Of a stretch of 64,000 bases of DNA, positions 8,820 through 18,064 are shown piece after piece. Every line of letters starts with the position of its first letter. Position 1 is the first letter of the stretch. Made by a program: the position numbers and the translations under genes. This DNA is from Sporosarcina sp. (GTDB taxonomy: Bacteria; Bacillota; Bacilli; Bacillales_A; Planococcaceae), in contig JAPFCR010000012.1 in assembly GCA_026169375.1 (NCBI GenBank), forward strand, positions 1 through 64,000. The letters are read 5' to 3'. The notes beneath the pieces are model-generated. The model saw only the letters and a program-made list of their open reading frames with translations. It made no database searches and was not told the origin of the DNA.

Positions 8820-9188
8820 ATGTATTTAGAAAACACAAACATTGAAAATATCTCAGCTGACCTACTTATCCTCGATGAAATCATGCTACAACATGATATA
8901 ATCCGTGGCGGACAATGGGACTATGAAAGAGTTACTTATGACAAGAAATATACGCTAAAAGAAGGTACTTTCTATTTACGTATTTTCGGTTATGCGCTTG
9001 AAGGCGATGTCGATAGACGTGACGCAATCATTCAGCTAAAAAAGCCTGTAATTGGTAAACATTATTACCCATTTGGCGTTGAATACGGAGAAGATGAGCA
9101 TTTCCCAAAAAGCCTTGTAAAAGATTGTGAAACAACTTTACAAAAGCTTGCTACAGCGTTAGAAAAGCATAACATAAAACAAGCTTAA
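8820..9188 (+). CDS. ylbA: YugN-like family protein (YlbA position)
   Basis: 122-residue cytosolic protein with no membrane segment. Strand-rich sequence such as GGQWDYERVTYDKKYTLKEG and the length fit the YugN-like family, to which I believe B. subtilis YlbA belongs. It stands between the cta and ylbC genes as ylbA does. Function unknown. ATG with AAAGGAGG eight bases upstream, its own SigA-type promoter and its own terminator make it monocistronic. Confidence 0.75.
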   Translation: MYLENTNIENISADLLILDEIMLQHDIIRGGQWDYERVTYDKKYTLKEGTFYLRIFGYALEGDVDRRDAIIQLKKPVIGKHYYPFGVEYGEDEHFPKSLVKDCETTLQKLATALEKHNIKQA

Positions 9189-9196
9189 TTCCTTTT

Positions 9197-9232
9197 AAAG
9201 CCGGAGAATTTACGATTCTTCGGTTTTTTATT
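9197..9232 (+). terminator. Terminator of the YugN-like gene
   Basis: CCGGAGAAT (9201-9209) pairs with ATTCTTCGG (9215-9223), followed by TTTTTTATTT. Confidence 0.85.
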
Positions 9233-9332
9233 TATTGATTTTTATATTTCACAAAACTTTCCTTAAACATTTATATTTAAACATAAATAATTGGCTATAA
9301 TGAATATAGAAAGTCTAATGGAGGTATGAGTA

Positions 9333-10391
9333 TTGGCAAAGTGGTTTACGAAGAGAAATTTTGTTATTTTATTAAGTATCATTCTAGGGTTACTGTTTTT
9401 CATTTACATCGTTCCAGTTACATTACCAATTATCTTTGCATTGTTAACTGCAATGCTCATCAACCCACTTGTGAAGCTAGTAGAAAAACAGTTCAAATGG
9501 ACACGGCAACTCGCGGTCATTTCTATTTTTATTTTTATTCTAGTCATTATCTCTTTTCTCTTATATTTTACAGTAACGAGTCTAATTGGTAAAATAATCG
9601 ATTTCACAAAAGCAGTCCCTGAATATTTCAATGCCTTATCTGGTGTTTGGATCGATATACAAAATAAATTACTTCAATTTACTTCATCTTTACCAACCGA
9701 AGTAATTGACGCGATACAAGAAGAGTCAAAAGTTATTTTGGATTCAATGAGAGTATCGATTCTTGGCCTCATTAACTATGAGAAGATCACCATGCTCTTT
9801 ACAAATGTTCCAAATTTCCTTGTTAGTTTAATCGTTTTTATGATTGCACTTTTCCTGTTCATGTTAGAATTACCCGAACTTAAAAAAATGTTTTTTCGTT
9901 CACTTACTCAATCAACAGAAGAAAAAGTTCGTTTTATGGTTTCAAAGTTAAACTCGATTTTCTTCGGCTTTTTGAAAGCCCAGCTATTGATTAGTGTCAT
10001 TATTTTCATCGTATCTTTAATTGGCTTATTCATCATTAAACCTGAGTATGCACTTGTCATGTCTATTATCATTTGGATTATTGACCTCATTCCAATACTT
10101 GGTTCAATTATCATCCTCGGTCCCTGGGCATTATATTACTTTATAAGTGGCGATGTTGGATTAGGTACTCAATTGGCGATCCTTGCTATTATTCTTCTCA
10201 TTATTCGAAGAACTGTTGAGCCTAAAGTAATGGGATCACAAATCGGACTAAAACCATTGCCTACATTGATTTCGATGTTTATTGGATTAAAACTTATTGG
10301 CTTTTTAGGCTTTTTTCTCGGACCTTTACTCGTTATTTTATTCACGACAGCTCGAGAAGCGAATATTATTAAATTTAATTTGAAGATTTGA
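9333..10391 (+). CDS. AI-2E family transporter (YtvI/PerM-like membrane protein)
   Basis: 352-residue integral membrane protein with about eight hydrophobic segments: paired helices at residues 10-45 and 60-85, a cytosolic stretch at 90-150, then helices to the C-terminus. The late segment ALVMSIIIWIIDLIPILGS followed by GPWALYYFISG is characteristic of the AI-2E/UPF0118 family. Members have been linked to autoinducer export or Na+/H+ antiport; substrate cannot be told here. The start is TTG at 9333 with GGAGG eight bases upstream. A TATAAT lies at 9296-9301, with no good -35. It is flanked by terminators and so is transcribed alone. Confidence 0.85.
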   Translation: MAKWFTKRNFVILLSIILGLLFFIYIVPVTLPIIFALLTAMLINPLVKLVEKQFKWTRQLAVISIFIFILVIISFLLYFTVTSLIGKIIDFTKAVPEYFNALSGVWIDIQNKLLQFTSSLPTEVIDAIQEESKVILDSMRVSILGLINYEKITMLFTNVPNFLVSLIVFMIALFLFMLELPELKKMFFRSLTQSTEEKVRFMVSKLNSIFFGFLKAQLLISVIIFIVSLIGLFIIKPEYALVMSIIIWIIDLIPILGSIIILGPWALYYFISGDVGLGTQLAILAIILLIIRRTVEPKVMGSQIGLKPLPTLISMFIGLKLIGFLGFFLGPLLVILFTTAREANIIKFNLKI

Positions 10392-10394
10392 ATT

Positions 10395-10444
10395 CAAAAG
10401 GGCATTCAACCGTTAAATCTTTTAACGATTGAATGCCCTTTTAT
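10395..10444. terminator. Bidirectional terminator between the AI-2E permease and ctaG
   Basis: Long stem AAAAGGGCATTCAA...TTGAATGCCCTTTT (10396-10443) with an inner CGTTAAA/TTTAACG stem, serving both converging genes. Confidence 0.9.
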
Positions 10445-10471
10445 AAGTAAACAGAGAAGTCACTGCCTATT

Positions 10472-11395
10472 TTAACTATTTGCTCGTAACTCCTGATGTT
10501 TTAATAGCTCTTTCCTTGTAATTTCATCAGCATTACTTCTTTCTTCATGTGCCCATGTGAAAAATATCTTTCCAATTACAAAGATATAAATTGCTTCTTG
10601 TGTTACTTTCATTAAAATACCACCAAGTTGTTGATCAGAAACAGCTGACATACTTGTGAATACCTCAGGTCCAGAAAGCCCTAAGCTTGAAAGGCTTGCT
10701 AATGTTCCAGCTGGTACACAAAGTGCCATTGCTTGTAGCCATGCTTCACCTTCAGTATACGTAGCGTAAACTGCCGTGTCAGCGAAAATAATGAGTGCAC
10801 ATGCTGGTGTAATTAAAATTGCACTTAAAATAACATAACCAATTTGTTGTAAACCATGTAATTTAAGCTGTCCTTCTACCTTATTCACGACTGGCCACCA
10901 GAAGAAAATACCTGCCATAAACATCGTTGCAGTAAATAAAGCATGTGCGAAGATATCTAACTTCACATTATCTAAAATCATTGGATAATGGTAAGCGGAG
11001 AACATTAAACCGAAAAACAAAACTGCAATGAGTGGCTTTGTGAAAAATCGGAATATAAAACCGAATACTTTTACTTCAAGTAATCTTGACCATATCCAAC
11101 TAGGTATTCCCATAACAAAAAGTGGCGCTACAATTAATAATAAAAGGGCCATTTGAGTCATATGAACTGAAAATAAAATATGTCCTAATATATCTACTGG
11201 CGAACCTTTCAATATATAGAGAAATACGATTCCCATTAAAAATAATATTGCTTCTTTACGTGTAAGTGCTGTACTATTCTCAAATTTATGACGCCATTTT
11301 ACCGTAATTAAAAAGTAAATAATTATAACAGCAACTAAAGATAATGCATAGTATGGACTCCATAATGCTCGAAATCCAAATATACTTAAAGGCAT
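10472..11395 (-). CDS. ctaG: Cytochrome c oxidase assembly factor CtaG
   Basis: About 307 residues and seven hydrophobic segments, the bacillal caa3 CtaG family, which is unrelated to mitochondrial Cox11. It is needed for copper delivery or assembly of the caa3 oxidase. Start: the ATG at 11413 overlaps the ribosome site. AAGGAG then nine bases leads to ATG at 11395, giving MPLSIFGFRALWSPYY, matching the known N-terminus of the family. It is last in the cta cluster, 168 bp after ctaF with a hairpin between. Confidence 0.93.
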   Translation of the reverse strand: MPLSIFGFRALWSPYYALSLVAVIIIYFLITVKWRHKFENSTALTRKEAILFLMGIVFLYILKGSPVDILGHILFSVHMTQMALLLLIVAPLFVMGIPSWIWSRLLEVKVFGFIFRFFTKPLIAVLFFGLMFSAYHYPMILDNVKLDIFAHALFTATMFMAGIFFWWPVVNKVEGQLKLHGLQQIGYVILSAILITPACALIIFADTAVYATYTEGEAWLQAMALCVPAGTLASLSSLGLSGPEVFTSMSAVSDQQLGGILMKVTQEAIYIFVIGKIFFTWAHEERSNADEITRKELLKHQELRANS

Positions 11396-11503
11396 TCGCC
11401 ATCGCTCCTTCATTAAAGTCTGTCCCTCTATTATAAAGCAATCCTACCCCAAAACACAATGAATGAAGTATGACAAATATAAATTAATTTAAAAGAAACA
11501 CAA

Positions 11504-11541
11504 AAACTCGTACGGAAATTAATTCCGCACGAGTTTTGTGT
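11504..11541 (-). terminator. Hairpin between ctaF and ctaG
   Basis: AAAACTCGTACGGAAATT pairs with AATTCCGCACGAGTTTT, one mismatch, T-rich on the ctaG side. Probably a partial terminator reducing ctaG expression, or ctaG has its own promoter just beyond it. Confidence 0.65.
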
Positions 11542-11563
11542 GTAATTTATTGAACTATACAAC

Positions 11564-11926
11564 TTAAACGTAAACTGGGTTCCACCAAACAATTGTTACC
11601 CATGTAAGAATGATTAAGAAAGCAAGTAATGCACCTGTAAATATAAACATTTCAGCAAAACCATGTCCTTCTTCATTCATATGCATGAAATAATAAAGTT
11701 GTAAACCTACCTGAACAGCAGCAAATAACAAAATAACTGGAATGACAAAGAACTTAGAAAAACCAATTATTTCTGCATTTGATGCTAATACGATTGAAAA
11801 CGAAAGTAGTGTTAAGAAAATCATCAATGAGAACATGATTACTTGTGAACGCATACCTCTTTTAGCACGTAGCTTCATAAGTTCCTGTTCGCTTTGTGAC
11901 CTCTCATAAATTTCGAAGTTCGCCAT
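11564..11926 (-). CDS. ctaF: Cytochrome caa3 oxidase subunit IV
   Basis: About 120-residue small oxidase subunit with a charged N-terminus and three hydrophobic helices, including the QVGLQLYYFMHMNEEG loop typical of bacillal subunit IV (COX4_pro). It stabilises the catalytic core. The ATG at 11926 (MANFEIYERS) is preferred over an in-frame TTG at 11935. It starts 1 bp after the ctaE stop, so translation is probably coupled. Confidence 0.93.
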   Translation of the reverse strand: MANFEIYERSQSEQELMKLRAKRGMRSQVIMFSLMIFLTLLSFSIVLASNAEIIGFSKFFVIPVILLFAAVQVGLQLYYFMHMNEEGHGFAEMFIFTGALLAFLIILTWVTIVWWNPVYV

Positions 11927-11927
11927 A

Positions 11928-12554
11928 TTAACCAATCACTCCCATCAAGTAGACTGCAGTGAAAATAAATACCCAGATAACGTCAATGAAGTGCCAGTAC
12001 AATGAGAATGTATAGTACTTCGATGCGTTATACAAGTTCAAACCACGTTTTGCGTTTCTGAAAATTAATAACGTGATCCAAACAAGTCCAATTGCAACGT
12101 GGAAACCGTGCGTTCCGACAAGTGTGTAGAAAGCAGAACTGAATGCACTGTTATTGTATGTGAAACCTAATTGTACGTAGTGAACGAATTCATAAACTTC
12201 AAGCATTAAGAAACCAAGTCCTAAGAATGCTGTAAAGCCAAGCCATAATTGCATTTTTCTAAAGTTATAGTTTCTTAAATGATACATTGCATAAACACTT
12301 GTTAATGATGATGTTAATAAAAACATCGTCATTACAAATACAAGTGGTAATTCATATAGTTCTTGAGTTGAGAACTCGAGACCAGCTGGCCCTTTGTTCT
12401 TTAACGCTATATACGTTGCGAATAGCGTTGCGAATAAAATAACTTCTCCTCCAAGGAAGAGCCAGAAACCAACGAATTTGTTTTTACCCTCAAATGTAGC
12501 TATCTCTGGTTTTTCAGGCCAAGTCTCAGGGGTAAACTTCTTATTTAAATCCAT
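11928..12554 (-). CDS. ctaE: Cytochrome caa3 oxidase subunit III
   Basis: 208-residue COX3-family subunit with five transmembrane helices, as in other Bacillales, and no metal centres. Hallmarks are FWLFLGGEVILFATLFATY near the start, LVGTHGFHVAIG, and YWHFIDVIWVFIF at the end. Its ATG overlaps the ctaD stop codon by one base (TAATG), so the two are translationally coupled. Confidence 0.96.
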   Translation of the reverse strand: MDLNKKFTPETWPEKPEIATFEGKNKFVGFWLFLGGEVILFATLFATYIALKNKGPAGLEFSTQELYELPLVFVMTMFLLTSSLTSVYAMYHLRNYNFRKMQLWLGFTAFLGLGFLMLEVYEFVHYVQLGFTYNNSAFSSAFYTLVGTHGFHVAIGLVWITLLIFRNAKRGLNLYNASKYYTFSLYWHFIDVIWVFIFTAVYLMGVIG

Positions 12555-14428
12555 TATTTTTGACCCCCTTCATGCTTAATATCCTGTAAAATTTCTTCTT
12601 TCGAAACATAATATCCTAAATCATCTTTCACTGAACGTAGTGACATCGTTACAAACGTCCAAAGTAGACCAAATATTAACAATGGAAGTCCCCAAGCAGT
12701 TTCTAGACGGAACATTGCTCCGAATCCTGCTATAAACAATCCAAATGACATTAAGAACGGAATAATTGAACCGTTCGGCATATGAATATCTTGTATTGGG
12801 ACTGCTGGTGTAATGCCAGATTTATTACCTTCTTGCTTTTCAAGCCAAACTGTATCTAACCCACGTACAAGTGGAGTTTGTGGGAAATTATAGAAGAGTG
12901 GTGGTGATTGAGTAGCCCACTCAAGCGTACGTCCATCTTCCCATGGGTCATTTCCAACACGCTCATTTTTAACTGTTGTCATAATCGCGTTAATGACAAG
13001 CACAATTACACCTGCCGCCATGAAAAACGCACCAACCGTACTAATGTAGTTCGCTAGATTCCATCCTTGACCGTCCATGTATGTAAACACACGACGTGGC
13101 ATTCCCCAGAATCCTAACCAGTGTTGAATTAAGAATGTTAAGTGGAAACCAATAAAGAATAACCAGAATGTAATCTTTCCTAGAGCTTCATTGAGCATAG
13201 TTCCAAACATTTTTGGCCACCAGTAATGTGTAGCCGCTAAAATACCTAGTACGACTCCTCCAACGATAACATAGTGGAAGTGAGCAACGATAAAGTAAGA
13301 GTCATGCAATTGATAGTCAAGTGGTGCTGCACCTTGCATTACTCCTGTTACCCCACCCATTACGAATGAAGGAATAAATCCAATTGCGTATAACATAGGC
13401 GTTGTAACTTTAATACTACCGCCCCACATTGTAAGTAACCAGTTGAAGATTTTAACCCCGGTAGGGACTGCAATCGCCATTGTCGCAACTGCGAAAATTG
13501 CGTTTGCTGTTGAACCTAAACCAACTGTAAACATGTGGTGAGCCCAAACCATGAATCCTAAGAAACCAATAAGTACTGTTGCAAATACCATGGAAGTGTA
13601 TCCAAATAGACGCTTTCTTGCGAATGTCGGGAATACTTCCGAGAAAATACCGAATGCCGGTAAAATTAGAATATAAACTTCAGGGTGACCAAAGATCCAG
13701 AAAATATGCTCCCAAATAATTGTGTTTCCACCCATCGTATGATCAAAGAAGTTACCACCAAATAGTCGGTCAAACGTTAAGAAGAACAAACCTACTGTTA
13801 ATGGTGGGAATGCGAATAAAATCATTGCCGATGCAATAAATGTTGTCCACGTAAATAGTGGCATACGCATATATGTCATTCCAGGGGCGCGCATGTTAAT
13901 AATCGTTACAAGGAAGTTAATTCCTGTCATTAACGAACCTGCACCTGCAATTTGTAAACCTATTGCATAGTAATCCATACCATGACCTGGTGAAGTAATC
14001 GCTAGAGATGTATATGAAGTCCATCCAGCGTCAGGAACTTGCCCTGTAAACCATGAAATATTGAGGAATAGTCCTCCAAACATAAACATCCAAAAACCTA
14101 ATGAGTTTAGAAATGGGAACGCTAAATCACGTGCACCAATTTGTAATGGCATAATAACGTTCATAAAACCAAATAATATCGGCATCGCGGCAAGGAAAAT
14201 CATTGTTGTACCGTGCATTGTAATTAATTGGTTAAACAACCCAGCACTAATTAAATCACTTTCCGGCTGTAATAGCTGGATACGAATAAGCATTGCTTCA
14301 ATACCGCCGAGCACAAAGAAGAATCCTCCACCAAGAAAATAAAGTATTCCGAGCTTCTTGTGGTCAACTGTCGTTAACCATTCCCATAACCAGGCACCGA
14401 AGCCTTTCTTTTGAGCAACTGAACTCAC
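12554..14428 (-). CDS. ctaD: Cytochrome caa3 oxidase subunit I
   Basis: 624-residue heme-copper oxidase catalytic subunit that reduces O2 at the heme a3-CuB centre and pumps protons. Visible landmarks are the low-spin heme ligand region (ITMHGTTMIF), the CuB/Tyr crosslink segment (FGHPEVYILILPAFG), the two-histidine motif WAHHMFTVG and heme ligands in VAHFHYVIVGG. About 12-14 membrane helices, as in B. subtilis CtaD of about the same size. GTG start with GGAGG upstream. It lies 33 bp after ctaC. Confidence 0.98.
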   Translation of the reverse strand: MSSVAQKKGFGAWLWEWLTTVDHKKLGILYFLGGGFFFVLGGIEAMLIRIQLLQPESDLISAGLFNQLITMHGTTMIFLAAMPILFGFMNVIMPLQIGARDLAFPFLNSLGFWMFMFGGLFLNISWFTGQVPDAGWTSYTSLAITSPGHGMDYYAIGLQIAGAGSLMTGINFLVTIINMRAPGMTYMRMPLFTWTTFIASAMILFAFPPLTVGLFFLTFDRLFGGNFFDHTMGGNTIIWEHIFWIFGHPEVYILILPAFGIFSEVFPTFARKRLFGYTSMVFATVLIGFLGFMVWAHHMFTVGLGSTANAIFAVATMAIAVPTGVKIFNWLLTMWGGSIKVTTPMLYAIGFIPSFVMGGVTGVMQGAAPLDYQLHDSYFIVAHFHYVIVGGVVLGILAATHYWWPKMFGTMLNEALGKITFWLFFIGFHLTFLIQHWLGFWGMPRRVFTYMDGQGWNLANYISTVGAFFMAAGVIVLVINAIMTTVKNERVGNDPWEDGRTLEWATQSPPLFYNFPQTPLVRGLDTVWLEKQEGNKSGITPAVPIQDIHMPNGSIIPFLMSFGLFIAGFGAMFRLETAWGLPLLIFGLLWTFVTMSLRSVKDDLGYYVSKEEILQDIKHEGGQK

Positions 14429-14461
14429 TTGTTTACCTCCTCTACAAAATCAAATTGTACA

Positions 14462-15553
14462 TTATTCTTCAATTGTTAATCCCATTAAATAGCCTGTTAG
14501 TGCATCCATTTCTTCATCTGTAAAGTCAGTGAATGAAGGCATTAAGTTACCAGGCTTATACTTTTGAGTATCTTCAATCCAATTCTTTAACGATTCTTCA
14601 TCGTGGTCCATAAAACCTGCAACACGGTTACGATCACCAAATGTTGTTAAGTTTGGTCCAACTGCTCCTGCATGCTCTACGCCCATATAGTCCGGGTCTC
14701 CCGCACCACTTACTGCGTGACATGCAATACAGCTTTCGGCGAATAAAGCTTCACCTTGGTCTGCAGAATCTGCATCAGCTGTAACAGCTTCTGTATCTTG
14801 CATTGCTAGAACCCAATCATCGAACTCGTCACGTGGTAATGTTTTAACTTTAAAGTCCATTAAAGCATGTGAAGGTCCGCAAAGCTCAGCACATTTTCCG
14901 AAGAAAACGCCTTCATCAAGATCTCTTGAATCTTTTTCAAACGATAAATAAAATTTGTTAACGTTCTCAACGTTATTATCTAACTTACCTCCCACAGCTG
15001 GAATCCAGAAAGAGTGTTTAACGTCTGCCGCTACTAAATTGAAATAAACTTTTTCATCTAGTGGTACAATTAACTCCTGTGCTGTTGTAACTCCAAGTTG
15101 TGGGTAATCAAACTCCCACCAGTACAATTTTGCCGTTACATCAACGACTAGATTTTCAGCATTACCATCCTCATCTACTTCACCCATTGCAGAAACGTTT
15201 CCTAACTTATAAGTGTAATAAACAGTTGGCACTGCTAATAAAAGAACTAAAAGGATTGGAATAACTGTCCAAACAAGTTCCAGTGTACTACTTCCTTCAA
15301 CTTGCTCAGGAATATGATCTTCACCTAGCTTAGAACGTCTAAAACGGATTAAAGCTACAACGTAAATGATCACGACTACCAAAATTACGAATAACATAAT
15401 TCCCGAAGACCATAGAAGTAAAAAGAACTGATCACTTGCAACTTCTCCTGCCGGCAGTAAAGTAGAAAGTTCTTGCTGACCACATCCCGCAAGGAAAATA
15501 GAAAGTGCTGTTAATAGTGCAAAAAGACGCCACTTTTTGAATCCTTTCATCAT
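14462..15553 (-). CDS. ctaC: Cytochrome caa3 oxidase subunit II with fused cytochrome c
   Basis: 363-residue lipoprotein: signal peptide with lipobox LAGC (near Cys24), two transmembrane helices, a CuA cupredoxin domain (CAELCGPSH ligands near 220-228) and a C-terminal cytochrome c domain with CIACH heme attachment and a later methionine in NLMPSF. This c-domain makes it a caa3 rather than aa3 oxidase: electrons from cytochrome c pass through the fused heme to CuA. First gene of the structural set ctaCDEF. ATG start with a moderate AGAGG site. Confidence 0.97.
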   Translation of the reverse strand: MMKGFKKWRLFALLTALSIFLAGCGQQELSTLLPAGEVASDQFFLLLWSSGIMLFVILVVVIIYVVALIRFRRSKLGEDHIPEQVEGSSTLELVWTVIPILLVLLLAVPTVYYTYKLGNVSAMGEVDEDGNAENLVVDVTAKLYWWEFDYPQLGVTTAQELIVPLDEKVYFNLVAADVKHSFWIPAVGGKLDNNVENVNKFYLSFEKDSRDLDEGVFFGKCAELCGPSHALMDFKVKTLPRDEFDDWVLAMQDTEAVTADADSADQGEALFAESCIACHAVSGAGDPDYMGVEHAGAVGPNLTTFGDRNRVAGFMDHDEESLKNWIEDTQKYKPGNLMPSFTDFTDEEMDALTGYLMGLTIEE

Positions 15554-15595
15554 CGCCTAATCATACCTCTCTTTCAATTAATGTCTTGTGTAATG

Positions 15596-15650
15596 TAAGG
15601 GGACTCCCCTCATATATATGAATTCCTGTTCCAAAGAAAGAATTCCAATA
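15596..15650 (-). promoter_or_regulatory. ctaB-ctaC intergenic inverted repeats
   Basis: Two hairpin-forming elements between ctaB and ctaC: the palindrome AGGGGACTCCCCT around 15598-15610 and GAATTC...GAATTC around 15621-15645. Neither has a clear T tail. They may attenuate or stabilise the ctaC transcript. Confidence 0.35.
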
Positions 15651-15656
15651 AAAAAA

Positions 15657-16580
15657 TTAAATGAAAAGCGAAAAAATAATAATTGATACAAAGAGTATAG
15701 TCATGTAGTTAAGTGAGTAAACAAACATTCCTGTTGCCCACTTCAAATCATCTTTCGCTTTAAACCCTCTAACTGCAAAGTATAACCAACCGATATTCAA
15801 TAATGTTGCTAATATAAGGAAAGGTGTTCCAAGTTCCGTTAATAAAAACGGTAATGGAAACAACAATAACACCCAAACGAACATGGATACTTTAGTTCTT
15901 TTAAATCCTTTAACAACCGGTAACATTGGTATATTTGCCGCTCGATATTCTTCGGTACGCCTCATTGCAAGCGCATAAAAATGAGGTGGTTGCCACATAA
16001 ACATAATTAAAAATAGCGCCCATGCCCCTGCACCTAATGAAGGTTCTACAACCGCCCAACCAATTAGTGGTGGGATTGCCCCTGAAATACTCCCAACAAC
16101 TGTATTACTTACATGCTTTCTTTTTGACCACATAGAATAGAGTACTACATAGCTGAATACCCCTGCAAGTCCCCACAGTCCTGCTGTAGTTGAAGCTGAG
16201 AACAAAAACACCTCTCCAATTATAATGAAAGTGAGTGCTAGTGCCAACACAGCCGAGTTACTAAATCGTCCGGTCACTGTCGGCCTAGACTTTGTTCTCG
16301 ACATAATTGGATCGATATCGCGGTCTATTAAATTATTTAATGCAGCTGAACCTGCGATGATAAGCCCCGATCCTGCTAGCGCATAAAACAATAAGTCTAA
16401 ACTAGCTAAAAACTTGGCCTGACTTAATTGTATCGCAAGAAAAAAACCAGTGAAAACAGTTATCATATTCGAATTCACAATGCCAATTTTAATAAGTGCT
16501 AAAAAATCTTGGAAAACTGTTGCCGTTTTTTTCTCAGCAAGCGAATCAATCGATGTGGTTATTGTACGACCGTTTGACAT
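15657..16580 (-). CDS. ctaB: Protoheme IX farnesyltransferase (heme O synthase)
   Basis: UbiA-family membrane prenyltransferase converting heme B to heme O, the precursor of heme A. About 307 residues, 8-9 helices. Aspartate-rich site NNLIDRDIDPIMSRTKSRP near 100-120 and the second conserved region around MWQPPHFYALAMR are intact. Start: ATG at 16598 lies inside the ribosome site AAGGGAGGGAG, so ATG at 16580 (MSNGRTITTS) is chosen, giving the usual length. Divergent from ctaA, as in B. subtilis. Confidence 0.95.
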   Translation of the reverse strand: MSNGRTITTSIDSLAEKKTATVFQDFLALIKIGIVNSNMITVFTGFFLAIQLSQAKFLASLDLLFYALAGSGLIIAGSAALNNLIDRDIDPIMSRTKSRPTVTGRFSNSAVLALALTFIIIGEVFLFSASTTAGLWGLAGVFSYVVLYSMWSKRKHVSNTVVGSISGAIPPLIGWAVVEPSLGAGAWALFLIMFMWQPPHFYALAMRRTEEYRAANIPMLPVVKGFKRTKVSMFVWVLLLFPLPFLLTELGTPFLILATLLNIGWLYFAVRGFKAKDDLKWATGMFVYSLNYMTILFVSIIIFSLFI

Positions 16581-16693
16581 ACCTCTCCCTCCCTTCATTT
16601 ATCTTGGATTCAATTTCCCTATACTTCACTATATCGAAATTTGCGGATGATTTCTATACTAAATTGAAAAAACTATTCGAACGACACATTTCC

Positions 16694-16787
16694 TTGACAT
16701 ATTTGTCACAATCCGCACTTTATAATAGAACATTTTAGTTACGAATATGTGAAATAAAAGGAACTTTTCCATGAACTTTTTGTGAAT
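16694..16787. promoter_or_regulatory. ctaA-ctaB divergent control region with ResD-like sites
   Basis: Contains TATAAT at 16721-16726 with an over-long spacer from TTGACA (16694-16699), the inverted repeat TGACA-TATT-TGTCA (16695-16708), and TTTGTGAAT at 16779-16787, which matches the ResD-type motif I recall from B. subtilis. In B. subtilis, ctaA expression depends on ResD. Read by eye only. Confidence 0.35.
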
Positions 16788-16912
16788 TGTCTATAAAACA
16801 TAAGGATTACTTACTCAAACCGTTGTTTTTTCGTCTTTCTTTCGTTATCATCGAAATGACAGGAAGAGTTATCAATTCATTTATTATTTCTTTAAAAGTG
16901 GGTGTCGTTTTT

Positions 16913-17827
16913 TTGAAACATCATAATTATTTAAAGTGGTTTGCAGTGTCCTCAACAATCGGAATGCTTCTGATTCTGCTCGGAGGTGCACTTGTCACAA
17001 AGACAGATAGCGGTATGGGTTGTGGACGGAATTGGCCAGGGTGTAATGGTGAACTGATCCCAACCGAAATTAATGCAGAAGTTCTCATTGAATTTTCACA
17101 TCGCCTTGTTACAGGTGTTGTCGGTATTTTAATCGTTGTTCTAGCGGTTTGGGCTTGGCGATCACTTGGACATGTTCGGGAAACAAAGTTCCTATCTATT
17201 ATGGCTGTTTTCTTTCTAATTTTACAAGCATTAATTGGCGCTGCTCAAGTATTATGGGGGCAAGGCGACTTTATTTTAGCGTTACACTTTGGGATTTCTT
17301 TAATTTCATTCGCTGCAGTTCTCTTATTAACTTTAATTGTGTTTGAAGTTGATAAAAAATATGATGCTGAACATGTACATATAGGAAAAAAATTAAAGTG
17401 GCACACAATTAGTGTAACAATTTATTCTTATATTGTCGTATATACTGGAGCTTTAGTACGTCACACAAACTCCGAACTTGTTTGTTTAGATTGGCCTTTC
17501 TGTGATAATAAAGCGATTGGACTCCCTCAAAGCTTCCATGAATGGGTACAAATGGGACATCGTTTTGCAGCAGCCCTTATCTTCATATGGATTCTTTATA
17601 TTATGATCCACGCAATCCGTCATTATAAAGATCAACGAATTCTTTATTGGGGTTGGATTATTGCATTTATATTAGTTCTTGCTCAAGTTATTTCAGGGGC
17701 AACAGTTATTTTCACTAAACTCAACTTATATATCGCACTATTCCATTCACTTTTCATCTCCTTATTATTTGGTCTTTTAACGTATATGATTTTACTCGTA
17801 TTCCGAAGTTCTAAAAAAACGGATTGA
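16913..17827 (+). CDS. ctaA: Heme A synthase
   Basis: Membrane protein that oxidises heme O to heme A for the caa3 oxidase. About 304 residues from TTG at 16913; in-frame starts back to 16787 would add a 42-residue extension absent from the family. Eight helices in two four-helix halves. Visible are the loop cysteine pair GCGRNWPGC, EFSHR, the second cysteine pair CLDWPFC, MGHRF and LFHSLF, covering the heme ligand histidines. The first cysteine loop reads WPGCNG where homologues usually have WPLCHG, a small change. The ribosome site is weak. Confidence 0.93.
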   Translation: MKHHNYLKWFAVSSTIGMLLILLGGALVTKTDSGMGCGRNWPGCNGELIPTEINAEVLIEFSHRLVTGVVGILIVVLAVWAWRSLGHVRETKFLSIMAVFFLILQALIGAAQVLWGQGDFILALHFGISLISFAAVLLLTLIVFEVDKKYDAEHVHIGKKLKWHTISVTIYSYIVVYTGALVRHTNSELVCLDWPFCDNKAIGLPQSFHEWVQMGHRFAAALIFIWILYIMIHAIRHYKDQRILYWGWIIAFILVLAQVISGATVIFTKLNLYIALFHSLFISLLFGLLTYMILLVFRSSKKTD

Positions 17828-17875
17828 ACTTTTTATAAACACTACACGTACACTTAACAAAACAATATAAAAAGT

Positions 17876-17923
17876 GGAAGCGTCTTATCAAATCTAATGA
17901 GATTTGATATTGACGCTTTTTTC
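17876..17923 (+). terminator. Terminator of ctaA
   Basis: AAGCGTCTTATCAAATCT (17878-17895) pairs with AGATTTGATATTGACGCTT (17900-17918), followed by TTTTTTC. Confidence 0.88.
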
Positions 17924-18009
17924 ATCTTTAAGTTCAATGCAAGACTCTTTTCTGATTTAGCTTTTATCATTGCTTCCTTCTCCTTATTCCCTTTCGCTAC
18001 TTTTTTAAT

Positions 18010-18047
18010 CAAAAAACACTCAGAACCTTAAAAAAGTTCTGAGTGTC
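18010..18047 (-). terminator. Terminator of pycA
   Basis: Perfect 11 bp stem ACACTCAGAAC (18016-18026) with GTTCTGAGTGT (18036-18046) and a T tract on the minus strand. Confidence 0.9.
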
Positions 18048-18064
18048 TGGGTTACACATAGCTT

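Noticed and set aside
16787-16912. N-terminal extension of CtaA from upstream TTG
   Set aside because: Adds 42 residues absent from heme A synthases and overlaps the ResD-like promoter motif.
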